DNA of 64,000 bases from Leptolyngbya sp. Heron Island J (GCF_000482245.1 NZ_AWNH01000045.1:53832-117831), one strand, 5' to 3'; shown: positions 16,730 to 26,324, counted from the stretch's first letter. The notes: generated by a model not told the origin, from the sequence alone. Program-made: numbers and translations.

Positions 16730-18025
16730 TTGATTGAACGTTACACCCTGCCCGAGATGGGCGAACTCTGGACCGATGAATATAAATTCAAAACCTGGCT
16801 ACAGGTTGAGATCGCCGTCTGTGAGGCCCAAGCCGAACTGGGCCGTATTCCTCAAGCAGCGGTGGATGAAATCAAAGCCAAGGCAAAATTTGATGTGGCA
16901 AGAATTTTGGAAATTGAAGCCGAAGTTCGCCACGATGTAATTGCATTTTTGACTAATGTCAACGAGTACGTTGGCGATGCAGGTCGTTATATCCACTTGG
17001 GTATGACTAGCTCTGATGTATTAGATACAGCACTATCTCTACAGATTGTCGCTAGTCACAAGATACTTTTATCCCATGTGGAAAAATTAATTCAGGTCAT
17101 TCGCAACAAGGCTCAGGACCACCGTAATACTGTGATGATTGGGCGTTCTCATGGTATTCATGCTGAACCCATGACTTTTGGCGTTAAGTTGGCAGGGTGG
17201 CTAGCTGAGGTATTACGCCACCGTGAACGTCTATGTCGTATTCAAGACGAAATTGCCGTTGGACAAATTTCGGGAGCCGTGGGTACCTATGCCAATATTG
17301 ATCCAGAAATTGAGGCTCTAACCTGTCAGAAGCTTGGATTAAAGCCTGATACGGCCTCCACCCAGGTCATTTCTCGAGATATCCATGCAGAATTCATGAC
17401 GACCTTAGCGGGATTAGCTGCCTCGATCGAGCGGTTTGCAGTCGAAATTCGTAACCTCCAACGCACCGATGTGCTAGAGGTTGAAGAATTTTTTGCCAAG
17501 GGTCAAAAAGGCTCCTCGGCTATGCCCCATAAGCGCAATCCAATTAAATCTGAGCGTTTGACTGGCCTGGCACGAATTATTCGTACTAATGCTTTGGCTG
17601 CATTAGAAAATGTTGCGCTATGGCATGAGCGTGATATTTCTCATAGTTCCGTAGAGCGGGTTATCTTCCCTGATAGCTGTATTCTGATGCACTTTATGCT
17701 GGTAGAAACAACTAAACTCGTGCAAAACCTGCAGGTTTACCCCGAAAACATGAAGCGCAATATGAATATGTATGGCGGTGTTGTATTTAGCCAGCGGGTG
17801 TTGCTGTCTCTCGTAGAAAAAGGGATTACTCGGGAAGATGCCTATCGCATTGTTCAACGCTGTGCGCATGCAGCATGGAATGTTGAGGGTGGTGACTTTT
17901 ATGGGTTAATTTCTCAAGATCCTCAGGTAAAGGAAAATTTATCACCGGAGGAAATTAAAGCAGCGTTTAACCCTGACTATCAACTCAGAAATTTAGATAA
18001 GGTTTACCAACGATTAGGGATATAG
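16730..18025 (+). CDS. purB: Adenylosuccinate lyase
   Basis: A fumarase/aspartase-superfamily enzyme that splits adenylosuccinate and SAICAR in purine synthesis. The signature SSAMPHKRNP near residue 260 carries the flexible catalytic loop; GRSHGIHAEPMTFG and TSSDVLD hold other active-site residues. The start at TTG 16730 gives the common cyanobacterial N-terminus MIERYTLPEMG and 431 residues, matching the usual length. An ATG at 16700 would add ten residues without family support. Its downstream region forms a hairpin. Confidence 0.95.
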   Translation: MIERYTLPEMGELWTDEYKFKTWLQVEIAVCEAQAELGRIPQAAVDEIKAKAKFDVARILEIEAEVRHDVIAFLTNVNEYVGDAGRYIHLGMTSSDVLDTALSLQIVASHKILLSHVEKLIQVIRNKAQDHRNTVMIGRSHGIHAEPMTFGVKLAGWLAEVLRHRERLCRIQDEIAVGQISGAVGTYANIDPEIEALTCQKLGLKPDTASTQVISRDIHAEFMTTLAGLAASIERFAVEIRNLQRTDVLEVEEFFAKGQKGSSAMPHKRNPIKSERLTGLARIIRTNALAALENVALWHERDISHSSVERVIFPDSCILMHFMLVETTKLVQNLQVYPENMKRNMNMYGGVVFSQRVLLSLVEKGITREDAYRIVQRCAHAAWNVEGGDFYGLISQDPQVKENLSPEEIKAAFNPDYQLRNLDKVYQRLGI

Positions 18026-18055
18026 GTGAATTTCCTTTGGTGGGGCAACTCATAT

Positions 18056-18103
18056 GGGAAGCCCCCTACCATAAAAAAACAGGGAGATGGTAAACCACTT
18101 CCC
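18056..18103 (+). terminator. Two-part stem-loop after purB
   Basis: GGGAAG/CTTCCC (18056-18061 with 18098-18103) encloses TACCAT/ATGGTA (18067-18072 with 18087-18092), with a loop containing seven A residues. This may end or stabilise the purB transcript. It lacks a classical T tract. Confidence 0.45.
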
Positions 18104-18190
18104 TGTAATGCCTACTATATGCTCACTAGACGCTTGCTAGTAGTAGGTAGCTCCAACCGTGTACCTACCAAATCTATAGACTTGGATCAA

Positions 18191-18379
18191 TTATGTTTGT
18201 TCCGTATCCTCAACATAGTCCGCATCTTCGAAGTCAGCTGATTCAGCATCCATCTCCTCTTTGAATCCTCGTAGAGTTTTCCCAAGAGCATTACCCAACT
18301 CAGGAATTTTTTTGGGTCCAAAAATTAAGACAGCGACAATGGCAATAATGCCTACCTCTGGCCAACCTAAACCGAACAT
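18191..18379 (-). CDS. tatA: Twin-arginine translocase subunit TatA/TatE
   Basis: A 62-residue protein starting MFGLGWPEVGIIAIVAVLIFGP. It has one short transmembrane helix, the FGPKKIPELG hinge and an amphipathic helix (ALGKTLRGFKEEM), then an acidic tail. TatA oligomers form the pore that exports folded proteins across plasma and thylakoid membranes. An upstream in-frame ATG (18403) would add eight residues and is less typical. Confidence 0.95.
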   Translation of the reverse strand: MFGLGWPEVGIIAIVAVLIFGPKKIPELGNALGKTLRGFKEEMDAESADFEDADYVEDTEQT

Positions 18380-18457
18380 GGCACTTTCCCATGGATGTTT
18401 CAACTACTATACCGTAGTCAATCGAAGCATTAGCTGCATTGCAAGTGAAATGGGCAC

Positions 18458-18811
18458 TCAAAATTCAACGCGATCTTGAGGCAGCTGGTCAAATTGCGTC
18501 GCTGATTGCGGTGTCTCAGCAGGACGATAGTTGACATCTGTTCCAAGGCGCTCTGACTCAGATATTTCTGATGGTCCACTGTAACAAAGGAGGGTCAGAT
18601 CTAGGACTTCATTGGGACGTACTGGAACAGCTAAGCGCTGATTGTTGCTATCATTGACCAACGTACTGTCATTAAGAAACACTGGACAGGTCTGTGCTTG
18701 TATGTCTGACAAATGATGACTATGAGCGTTGATATTGTCCTGAGCATACCCAGCCAAAGCTATGGCCAATGTGCCTAATATTGCATTAGTAACAACAAGC
18801 TTAATATTCAT
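18458..18811 (-). CDS. Hypothetical exported protein
   Basis: A 117-residue ORF. The first 23 residues (MNIKLVVTNAILGTLAIALAGYA) look like a signal peptide or single anchor. The mature part has two cysteines (TCPVF and LLCYSG), which could form a disulfide outside the cytoplasm. The family is not recognised. It lies between tatA and the next small gene, all on the minus strand. Confidence 0.5.
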   Translation of the reverse strand: MNIKLVVTNAILGTLAIALAGYAQDNINAHSHHLSDIQAQTCPVFLNDSTLVNDSNNQRLAVPVRPNEVLDLTLLCYSGPSEISESERLGTDVNYRPAETPQSATQFDQLPQDRVEF

Positions 18812-18980
18812 AGTTACAGCATCCCTTTGAGCGACCTATATCTTTATTGAATCGCTAGCTTTTGGAGAGGGTGTGTAACGGTTGCAAAAATCAATGTACT
18901 TTGAAACACTTTAGAAGTTTTCAGAATACTTAGCTTAGCCTTGCAAATCCTGATACAGATTACAAAGCTAAGCTAAAGTA

Positions 18981-19274
18981 CTAGCTACTGTAGCGCTGTT
19001 CTAGCCATACACGCAGCGCTTCTTCGGAATCAAACTGGCGGTGTAGACCACAGCTTGGGTCATATACACACCAGTAACTACCCTTTTTAGTCTCTTTAAG
19101 CCAAATCCGGAGCTGATTACCTTCAGTGAGGGATTGCACTAACCACTGACCAGCTGCGCGTAGCAAGTGACCGGATTTTTGTCTGAGGCGCTCTACTGGG
19201 GTGGGCTGCCACAGTCTTTCTAGTTGCCGACGCTTGACTTCAAGTTCTTGGAAGTTGGAGGGATAAGTATTCAT
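18981..19274 (-). CDS. Conserved small hypothetical protein
   Basis: This 97-residue protein uses the ATG at 19274, set by a full AGGAGG ribosome site 6 bases upstream; the frame stays open further upstream to 19340. The sequence is helical and basic in the first half (KRRQLERLWQPTPVERLRQKSG) and then beta-like (GNQLRIWLKETKKGSYWCVYDP). It has the look of a real cyanobacterial protein, but I do not know its role. Confidence 0.6.
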   Translation of the reverse strand: MNTYPSNFQELEVKRRQLERLWQPTPVERLRQKSGHLLRAAGQWLVQSLTEGNQLRIWLKETKKGSYWCVYDPSCGLHRQFDSEEALRVWLEQRYSS

Positions 19275-19473
19275 GGAAACCTCCTGATGGAGTAGCGATT
19301 GCATACTCCCTAATCTATGTATGATTTTTTGAATCATCAAAGCATAAGATAGATGGGATCTATTGACGAAACTAATAGAGGTAATCGTTGAGTATGAAGA
19401 GTGGGAGAACAGTCAACCTGATGTCTATCGCACTCATCCTGTAAAATACTGGGCGGTCTGTACCTCGTTTGCG

Positions 19474-20475
19474 ATGAGAAAGCTCTATTTTCTCCTACCG
19501 GGAACTACTCGCTCATTTTATTGTGGCGGTCTTTTTGCGGAATTAAATACGATTAAGTTAGCTAAACAGATTTGCGAAGTTGAAGTTGTTACGTATCGTC
19601 AACGAGAAGAGAATCATCCATTTATTGATGATCTTTTACAGAGGGTGAATCTTAATCATTATATTTTTGTTGTTAGCTGGGGATTTGATGTTCCTAGACA
19701 GCTGAAGAAACTCTCTCGTTGTCATGTGGTGTATCATGCCCATAGTTCCGGCTATGGCTTTTCAGTCCCTCCTGAGGTTCCAATCCTTTCTGTCAGTCGT
19801 AATACGATGGGGTATTGGGGATCGCGATCGCAAAACTCCCTCATCTACTGGCTACCTAATCAGCTCCCTGCAGAAGTCACCAATCGCCAGACTAATCGCG
19901 ATATTGACATCCTAGTACAAGCCAGGAAATCGTCTGAGTATGTAAATCGACAACTCGTACCCCAACTACAACAACAATTCAATGTTGTTGTGATTGACTC
20001 ATTTGTAGATGATCTGATGGCTTTATTTAATCGAGCCAAGATTTATCTCTACGACTCAGCTGAGTACTGGGTCCAGTATCGTTTGACGGAAGGGTTTGGT
20101 TTACCACCGATGGAAGCTTTGGCCTGCGGCTGTCAGGTGTTCTCTAGCATCAATCACGCCCTGGCCGACTATCTCGACCCTGGTGCTAATTGTCATAAAA
20201 TTGCAGGGTATGCCACTGGCTATGACATCCAACGAATTACAACGGTGTTGGAAAACTGGCAGCCCAACAATCTGCCCGAAAGTTTTTTTGAACCCTACCG
20301 TTCCAAGCAATTAGTTCCTCGATTAGAGACCATTTTGATTGAACTCAACCAGTTCTTTGACTATCGACAGCAGTACCCTTCAGATATTCCTAGCCTCACC
20401 CGACAGCGACGGGTTTATCTGTTTTATAAACGCCTTCAGTCAAAACTAGTAAAACTAAGAAAAGCAAAGACTTAA
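19474..20475 (+). CDS. Glycosyltransferase, GT4-like
   Basis: A 333-residue protein starting MRKLYFLLPGTTRSFYCGGLFAEL, which resembles the glycine-rich N-terminal nucleotide-sugar fold. The C-terminal half has the GT-B signature LTEGFGLPPMEALACGCQVFSS, where the conserved Glu contacts the donor nucleotide sugar. The frame is open upstream to TTG 19363, but that extension has no family character. It faces a minus-strand phospholipase D-like gene 4 bases after its stop. Acceptor and polymer are unknown. Confidence 0.8.
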   Translation: MRKLYFLLPGTTRSFYCGGLFAELNTIKLAKQICEVEVVTYRQREENHPFIDDLLQRVNLNHYIFVVSWGFDVPRQLKKLSRCHVVYHAHSSGYGFSVPPEVPILSVSRNTMGYWGSRSQNSLIYWLPNQLPAEVTNRQTNRDIDILVQARKSSEYVNRQLVPQLQQQFNVVVIDSFVDDLMALFNRAKIYLYDSAEYWVQYRLTEGFGLPPMEALACGCQVFSSINHALADYLDPGANCHKIAGYATGYDIQRITTVLENWQPNNLPESFFEPYRSKQLVPRLETILIELNQFFDYRQQYPSDIPSLTRQRRVYLFYKRLQSKLVKLRKAKT

Positions 20476-20479
20476 AACA

Positions 20480-21892
20480 CTATGCTCTCCCGCCACATTT
20501 CTCTCGCATCTTTTTTATTTGCATCACGAGAGCATCTGTACGCCCCAACTCAGAGCGATGATAGAGGCGCTCAAACTCCTGCTTAAAATGTTGGGCAACT
20601 GTTCTATTCTCAATGATTAACAAGTTCTCGTCATTCTTATGATTAGCAGCCTTACTCCAGTTGTGAGACCCGATAATCACAGTCCGATCATCCAATAGGG
20701 CAAATTTATGATGCAGTTTGTCACCGTCTGCCAATACTGGATAACCGACAGTTTTAAGAGCCGTACGCCATGGTCGATTATCTGTTTCATAGTTACAACG
20801 ATGATCAGGTAAGGCCATCCCCAACATGTCCAGGGCTTCGCTGTGGTAACGATAGATAAAACTCCGATCGATCAAGGTGCGTAGTCGCAGATTAGGACGG
20901 GCAGCAAGCGTATCGACAATCCCCTGATCGGTAAAGACAAATAAGGCTAAATCAACGGATTGACTGGCTTGGCTCAAGGTCTGAGCAATGACACCATTAG
21001 TGGTTTGCTCACGTGGTGCATCAGCTCGGTGCGGTGAAAACTGGACCGTAATTTGGCTATTGGGAAGGGCAATGATTTTGGGTGGGCGGGCTGGTTTTGG
21101 AGAACCAAATAGGCTATTGGGCTGGATGCCAGGGCCATCGCCCCACATCAGATCAAATTCATGGGTGTAGGCTGCTGCTAGCTCCGGACTTTGAATATCT
21201 AGCAGGGCATTAGCATTACCCAGGCTTTCGGGAATCAGCCAGTCTCCATGCATACCAGACAGGGTAAAGTTGGCAGTTCCAGTAATGACGCGACGCTGAT
21301 CGACAACGATGAACTTGTGATGCATCAGTCCGCTGCCCTTGGTGCCGTCATCAGTGTCATCCACAATCGGGATATCAGCCTGACGTAGCATCAGAATGGC
21401 ATCGCGTTGGGCGGCTTCATCTAACGAAACATGACCGTTGCCATCAATGTCACCAAATGCCCACAAATTTTCGTATTTGCCGCGGCTGTAATCATCCTGT
21501 TGGCGAATCCAGTTGCGATCGCGCTGACTCCATGGGTCACTGTACTGATGCTCTAAAATCACCCGCACGGTTATCCCAGCCCGAGCCTGCTCAATCAAAG
21601 CATTGGCCACCTGCGGCAGATTTAGTTCCTGCACAGCTACATCAACGGACATAGTCGCCTGGTTAATGGCATCAAGCAAGACCTGTTCAAGATTATCCCC
21701 AGACCGACGCATACGCCGATAGGGGTCTTGATAGCGGCTGGTTTCCGACTGGTTAAAGAACACTTGAACATGGGGATCTTGAGGTAAGGGCTGTAGCTCT
21801 TCTCTGCTTTTCCAACCCAGGTAACCCAGCCCCAGCCCTGCCAAGACAACGGTAGACAAGCTGAGATACACCACTTGAGATCGTTTCAGCAT
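20480..21892 (-). CDS. Membrane-anchored phospholipase D-like protein with EF-hand loop
   Basis: A 470-residue protein with an N-terminal membrane helix (about residues 8-27) and two HKD motifs: H191-x-K193 with D198 and H394-x-K396 with D401. The halves form the paired PLD fold. Between strands of the first half lies a canonical 12-residue EF-hand calcium loop, D148-I-D150-G-N152-G-x-x-S156-x-x-E159. The protein is probably exported and tethered. The substrate could be phospholipid or nucleic acid. Calcium control is inferred from the loop only. Confidence 0.85.
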   Translation of the reverse strand: MLKRSQVVYLSLSTVVLAGLGLGYLGWKSREELQPLPQDPHVQVFFNQSETSRYQDPYRRMRRSGDNLEQVLLDAINQATMSVDVAVQELNLPQVANALIEQARAGITVRVILEHQYSDPWSQRDRNWIRQQDDYSRGKYENLWAFGDIDGNGHVSLDEAAQRDAILMLRQADIPIVDDTDDGTKGSGLMHHKFIVVDQRRVITGTANFTLSGMHGDWLIPESLGNANALLDIQSPELAAAYTHEFDLMWGDGPGIQPNSLFGSPKPARPPKIIALPNSQITVQFSPHRADAPREQTTNGVIAQTLSQASQSVDLALFVFTDQGIVDTLAARPNLRLRTLIDRSFIYRYHSEALDMLGMALPDHRCNYETDNRPWRTALKTVGYPVLADGDKLHHKFALLDDRTVIIGSHNWSKAANHKNDENLLIIENRTVAQHFKQEFERLYHRSELGRTDALVMQIKKMREKCGGRA

Positions 21893-22070
21893 TGCATCTC
21901 GATAAATTCTCTAGACAGTATTTAGTGAGCCCTCACCATAGAACGGTCTAACCTAATGATTGAAAGCAAGGAAATAACCTGTTATTCAAAAGGTATTGAC
22001 CCATGAAAAGGTGTCCACTGATACGATTAATCGAGTTATGCTGATTACACATCAAAAGCGCTAGTTTGCT

Positions 22071-22589
22071 ATGCCAACTCCTGAATTCTTTTTAGAAGCA
22101 ACCAAGTGGATGGGTCTCACCACGCTAGCTTTTGCAGCATTGGCAGCACTGGCGTTTATTGCCAAGTGGGGTATTCGCTTTAGGCTAGTCGGTGTAACCG
22201 GATTCTGTGGTGTACTGACAGCAGGGCTGTTTGGCCTTAGTTTTCAGCCTTTAATTACCACTACAATTAAAGGCTCAGTGCCCTACACCACTGTTTATGA
22301 TTCCGGGGCCGCTCAGCTTGTGATTTCAGTTCCTGCGGACATTACAGATGCTGAGCTAGAGGCAACATTGCAACAGGCAGCAGTCAATTCATTTAATCCC
22401 AGTCGATTAGGGGGTGGTGGCCAGACGCCTATGGTGCGGGCCCGCACCATTGTTCACCGTGATCCCGGCATCTCAGATTTACTATATGTGGGTCAAATTC
22501 AGCCGGATGCGCAGTCAGAGTCAGGCTATAGCATTACGCTATCTCGTTCTGCATTGGCTAAGACGCGAGCGGCACTCCAGGACAGTTAG
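22071..22589 (+). CDS. Ycf51 family protein (DUF2518)
   Basis: This 172-residue protein has two membrane helices near the N-terminus (FLEATKWMGLTTLAFAALAALAF and VGVTGFCGVLTAGLFGLSF) around the conserved KWGIRFRLVG motif. The remainder is a soluble domain (TVYDSGAAQLVISVPADITDAELEATLQQAA). This layout fits Ycf51, found in cyanobacteria and a few plastids, function unknown. It stands alone between a minus-strand PLD gene and the GldA-like gene. Confidence 0.75.
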   Translation: MPTPEFFLEATKWMGLTTLAFAALAALAFIAKWGIRFRLVGVTGFCGVLTAGLFGLSFQPLITTTIKGSVPYTTVYDSGAAQLVISVPADITDAELEATLQQAAVNSFNPSRLGGGGQTPMVRARTIVHRDPGISDLLYVGQIQPDAQSESGYSITLSRSALAKTRAALQDS

Positions 22590-22729
22590 CCTGAAGTGGG
22601 ATAGGCTACTGTTCTGGCAGAACCCCATTTTTGTTAATCCCTAACGTGATAGTCAGACTGTAGGTTACAGATACTGTTTCAGTAGCCATCATGTTTCCCA
22701 AGATTTTTACTGATTGCTAAGAATCAACT

Positions 22730-23854
22730 ATGTCTACGTTATCTACGTTGATGGTCGCTCCGGCTCAGGTGGTACGTGGCTCAGGAATTTTATCTGAGTG
22801 TGGTCCCCTAGTTGCTAGGTTAGGACAACGTCCTTTGTTGGTGGGGGGAGATCGCACCCTGCAAACAGCCATCCCTTTTTTAACTGAGATGCTCAGTGGC
22901 CTCAAAGTTGCGCAGGCGTCTTATCAGACTGACTGCTGTGAAACGGCGCTGGCAAAGTTGCGTCAGGCCGTCGCAGAACATGCGGCTGATGTGATCATTG
23001 GGGTGGGGGGCGGCAAAGCGCTGGATGCCGCTAAGCTGTTAGGCCATCAAGTTAAACGGCCAGTGGTCACAATCCCCACCTCAGCTGCAACCTGTGCGGC
23101 CTGGACGGCATTATCCAATGTATATTCTGAGCAGGGAGCCTTTCGTTACGATGTCGGGCTGCCGGTTTGTCCGACTTTGTTACTGCTGGACTACGATCTA
23201 GTAGCAACTGCCCCTAAACGCACGCTAATAGCGGGAATTGGGGATGCGATCGCAAAGTGGTACGAAGCCTCCGTTAGCAGTGGTCATTCCTCCCAAACCC
23301 TGATTATTGGAGCCGTGCAGCAGGCGCGAGTGCTGCGAGATATTCTCTTTCAGAAATCAGTCACAGCCTTAGAGAATCCTGGTGGAGATGACTGGCGCGA
23401 AGTGGTAGATGCTTCAGTGCTCATGGCTGGCGTCATTGGTGGCATGGGTGGAGCCCAGTGTCGCACTGTTGCCGCCCATGCGATCCACAATGGTCTCACC
23501 CAAATCCCTGCTAGCCACAACATGCTCCATGGCGAAAAAGTAGCCTATGGTATCTTAGTTCAACTGCGCTTAGAGGAAATGGAATCGGGCAATGCTCTCG
23601 CTGTAGCTGCCCGTCAGCAACTACTTCGGTTTTATACCCAAATTGGTTTGCCCATGACCCTGGGAGATCTAGGTTTAGGAGAGATGTCCTTAATTGAATT
23701 ACGACAGGCTGCTGAGTTTGCCTGTCAGCCGAAGTCAGACATTCACCATTTACCGTTTGAGGTCAGTCCTCAGCAAGTAATGGCTGCAATGGTCTCAACG
23801 ACAGCTCCCTGTAGACGCGCCCCATCGCCCGCGTCTACTTTAACCAAAGTCTAA
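22730..23854 (+). CDS. Iron-containing alcohol dehydrogenase family, glycerol-dehydrogenase-like
   Basis: A 374-residue NAD-dependent polyol dehydrogenase fold. GVGGGKALDAAKLLGH near residue 90 is the dinucleotide motif. Metal ligands are expected at the Asp in GIGDAIAKWYE and the His residues in AAHAIHNGLTQI and HNMLHGEKVAYG. The substrate cannot be given: GldA relatives reduce several hydroxyketones. The last 20 residues are Pro/Ser/Thr-rich and poorly conserved. An aminotransferase gene follows by 32 bases in the same direction, probably co-transcribed. Confidence 0.8.
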   Translation: MSTLSTLMVAPAQVVRGSGILSECGPLVARLGQRPLLVGGDRTLQTAIPFLTEMLSGLKVAQASYQTDCCETALAKLRQAVAEHAADVIIGVGGGKALDAAKLLGHQVKRPVVTIPTSAATCAAWTALSNVYSEQGAFRYDVGLPVCPTLLLLDYDLVATAPKRTLIAGIGDAIAKWYEASVSSGHSSQTLIIGAVQQARVLRDILFQKSVTALENPGGDDWREVVDASVLMAGVIGGMGGAQCRTVAAHAIHNGLTQIPASHNMLHGEKVAYGILVQLRLEEMESGNALAVAARQQLLRFYTQIGLPMTLGDLGLGEMSLIELRQAAEFACQPKSDIHHLPFEVSPQQVMAAMVSTTAPCRRAPSPASTLTKV

Positions 23855-23886
23855 TCAACGTCACACTAGTCATGAGGAGGTAGGCC

Positions 23887-25086
23887 ATGACCCCAGTTTG
23901 GATGAAAAAGGCACAGCGACTCGAGCAACTGCCTCCCTATGCCTTTGCGCGTCTAGATGAACTTAAAGCCAATGCCCGAGCCCAAGGTTTGGATTTAATT
24001 GATCTAGGCATGGGCAATCCCGGTGGTCCCACTCCCGCGCCAGTGATCGAAGCAGCCCAAAAAGCATTGGCTGATCCCAACCACCACGGCTATCCTCCCT
24101 TTGAAGGCACTGCCAGTTTTCGCAATGCGATTACGGCCTGGTATCATCGCCGCTATGGTGTCAGCCTTGATCCCGAGGGAGAGGCGCTGCCGCTGCTGGG
24201 TTCTAAAGAAGGGTTAACGCACCTAGCCTTGGCCTATCTTGATCCCGGTGATACGGTGCTGGTACCAACGCCGTCGTATCCGGCCCATTTTCGGGGACCC
24301 GCGATCGCCAACGCCCATATCCATCCCCTGATGTTGACCCCAGAGAACGACTGGCTGATCGACATCTCCACAATCCCAGAGCACGTAGCGCGTCAGGCTA
24401 AAGTCCTGTACTTCAACTATCCCAATAACCCGACTGGGGCTACCGCTCCCCGTGCATTCTTTGAAGAAATTGTCTCCTTCGCCAAGCACTACGAAATCAT
24501 GCTCGTCCATGATCTGTGCTACGCCGAACTCGCCTTTGACGGCTATCAGCCCACCAGCGTCCTTGAAATTCCTGGTGCCAAAGAATTCAGTGTCGAGTTC
24601 CACACCCTATCCAAGACCTATCACATGGCTGGTTGGCGCGTAGGCTTTGTGGTTGGCAACCGCCATATTATTCAAGGGTTGCGCACCCTCAAAACCAATC
24701 TTGACTACGGTATTTTCTCCGCCATTCAAACTGCGGCAGAAACAGCCCTAAACCTCCCCGACTCCTATCTGGAAGAAGTACGTCACCGCTATCGCACCCG
24801 ACGAGACTGTCTGATTGCCGGGCTAGCAGAGCTAGGCTGGGACGTCCCCAAAACCAAAGCCACTATGTATCTATGGGTGCCATGCCCTCCAGATATGACC
24901 GCGGCTGATTTCGCGTTCCATGTTCTGCAAACAACAGGGGTGGTCGTGACTCCAGGCAGTGCCTTTGGTGAAGGCGGTGAAGGATTTGTGCGCGTGAGCT
25001 TGATTGCTGAAGAAGAGAGGTTGCAAGAAGCGCTCCAGCGCCTCAAGCAAGCCGGAGTGCATTATCCGTCTTCGGTCACAGCTTAA
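23887..25086 (+). CDS. Aspartate/alanine-type aminotransferase (AlaC-like)
   Basis: A 399-residue PLP enzyme of fold type I. The cofactor lysine is in HTLSKTYHMAGWRVGF; NYPNNPTGA, GMGNPGGPTP and FVRVSLIA are subgroup markers. The sequence resembles cyanobacterial enzymes annotated as aspartate aminotransferase and E. coli AlaC; LL-diaminopimelate aminotransferase is another possibility. A strong ribosome site (GAGGAGG) stands 6 bases before the ATG. Its pairing with a GldA-like dehydrogenase may be functional. Confidence 0.85.
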   Translation: MTPVWMKKAQRLEQLPPYAFARLDELKANARAQGLDLIDLGMGNPGGPTPAPVIEAAQKALADPNHHGYPPFEGTASFRNAITAWYHRRYGVSLDPEGEALPLLGSKEGLTHLALAYLDPGDTVLVPTPSYPAHFRGPAIANAHIHPLMLTPENDWLIDISTIPEHVARQAKVLYFNYPNNPTGATAPRAFFEEIVSFAKHYEIMLVHDLCYAELAFDGYQPTSVLEIPGAKEFSVEFHTLSKTYHMAGWRVGFVVGNRHIIQGLRTLKTNLDYGIFSAIQTAAETALNLPDSYLEEVRHRYRTRRDCLIAGLAELGWDVPKTKATMYLWVPCPPDMTAADFAFHVLQTTGVVVTPGSAFGEGGEGFVRVSLIAEEERLQEALQRLKQAGVHYPSSVTA

Positions 25087-25200
25087 TAATGCGCGGATTT
25101 GCAACCAACGTTGTTACTTAAGTAGATAGCTCGTGCTGAGTCGAAACGCAGCACAAGGTTGTCTGCCTATGGTCATGGAACAGATAGCAATTTCCAGCTC

Positions 25201-25728
25201 TTAAGCAACTAACGGTTGCTCTGAATCTTCACCCCCTGACAAACTAGTCAGCTCAAAATTACGTGCTAATCTGAGCTGCAAAGGTCCCAAATCTCTAGCA
25301 TCACTAAAGTCAGTTTCCCTGATGTTGGCCTGACCAAAATAGGCTCGATTAACCACAGTATCGGTGAGATTCGCCTTTTCCAAATTGGCGTGCCCAAAAT
25401 AGGCCTCAGTCAAATTTGCCTGGGACAAATAGGCATGGTACAAATTCGCATTGGCTAAGTAAGCTTGCGTTAAATCAGAACCAATTAGACAGCAGTGGCT
25501 CAGATTCGCACCCTGAAAATTAGTTGCTCTCAGGTTGGCTTCAAAGAGATAAGCCCGGCTCAAATCAGCACAGCTTAGATAAGCCTGCTGGAGGTCAAAT
25601 CCGGTTAAATCAACGCTTTTGAGATCGGCGGCTCTCAGATTTGGACGGATTTGGGCATTTTGTTGACGCCAGCGATTCCAAACTCTAACCCCAGCGTGCA
25701 AGAGTTCCAAGTGTTCTGGGTGGGCCAT
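25201..25728 (-). CDS. Pentapeptide repeat protein
   Basis: The 175-residue protein carries about twenty A(D/N)LxX pentapeptides from residue 30 to 160 (for example ADLKS, ADLSR, ANLRA, ANLYH, ANLEK), which fold into a right-handed beta-helix. The N-terminal 25 residues form an amphipathic helix. No membrane segment is present. Pentapeptide proteins are very common in cyanobacteria and mostly lack known function. Confidence 0.85.
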   Translation of the reverse strand: MAHPEHLELLHAGVRVWNRWRQQNAQIRPNLRAADLKSVDLTGFDLQQAYLSCADLSRAYLFEANLRATNFQGANLSHCCLIGSDLTQAYLANANLYHAYLSQANLTEAYFGHANLEKANLTDTVVNRAYFGQANIRETDFSDARDLGPLQLRLARNFELTSLSGGEDSEQPLVA

Positions 25729-25769
25729 TTTGTGCGAAAAGTCAGAGACTTCAGGTTTTCAACAACGGC

Positions 25770-26324
25770 TTATAGCGCTGGTGACATCACCGTCGACCAG
25801 GTCGCTATTAGGAACACCACTGTTGCAATCATAGACAATATTCCGGCAATGACGTTTCCTAACAGGGAACTAACCACAATCGCCAGGCTGACTTTTGCTC
25901 CCAGTTGACATCGTGCTAACAATCCTAAGTCCCGCCGATGCAACATTTCACCGACAAACGCGCCCAGCATTGAGCCAAACAAAAGACCCAAAATAGGCCC
26001 GCCAATGGGGAGAGCAGGCAGAAAACCCACAAGGCCTAATAGCATACCAACCAAGGCCCCAATCTGTCCCCAGCTACTGGCTCCTACCTTTTTCGCACCG
26101 ACATACCCAGCCAGGTAGTCAATCGCCGTTGTGATAGCAAATATGGCAATGGCAACACCTAGCGCAATATAGACTGCTTTTGTAAAACCTGCGGTCGCAC
26201 CCCAAACGACAATGGCTGCAACAATTAAACCAATACCTGGAAATACAGGAATCAAGGAACCAACAATGCCAGCTGCCATGACAATGAGCAGGACCCAATA
26301 GAGAATAATTAGTCCTATAGCCAT
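25770..26324 (-). CDS. DUF456 family membrane protein
   Basis: A 184-residue hydrophobic protein with about five membrane segments. IVGSLIPVFPGIGLIVAAIVVWG and the repeated glycine zipper in GGPILGLLFGSMLGAFVGE are characteristic of DUF456. A membrane-associated glycine-zipper role is inferred; no reaction is known. It is in the minus-strand run between the pentapeptide and DUF1995 genes. Confidence 0.8.
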   Translation of the reverse strand: MAIGLIILYWVLLIVMAAGIVGSLIPVFPGIGLIVAAIVVWGATAGFTKAVYIALGVAIAIFAITTAIDYLAGYVGAKKVGASSWGQIGALVGMLLGLVGFLPALPIGGPILGLLFGSMLGAFVGEMLHRRDLGLLARCQLGAKVSLAIVVSSLLGNVIAGILSMIATVVFLIATWSTVMSPAL

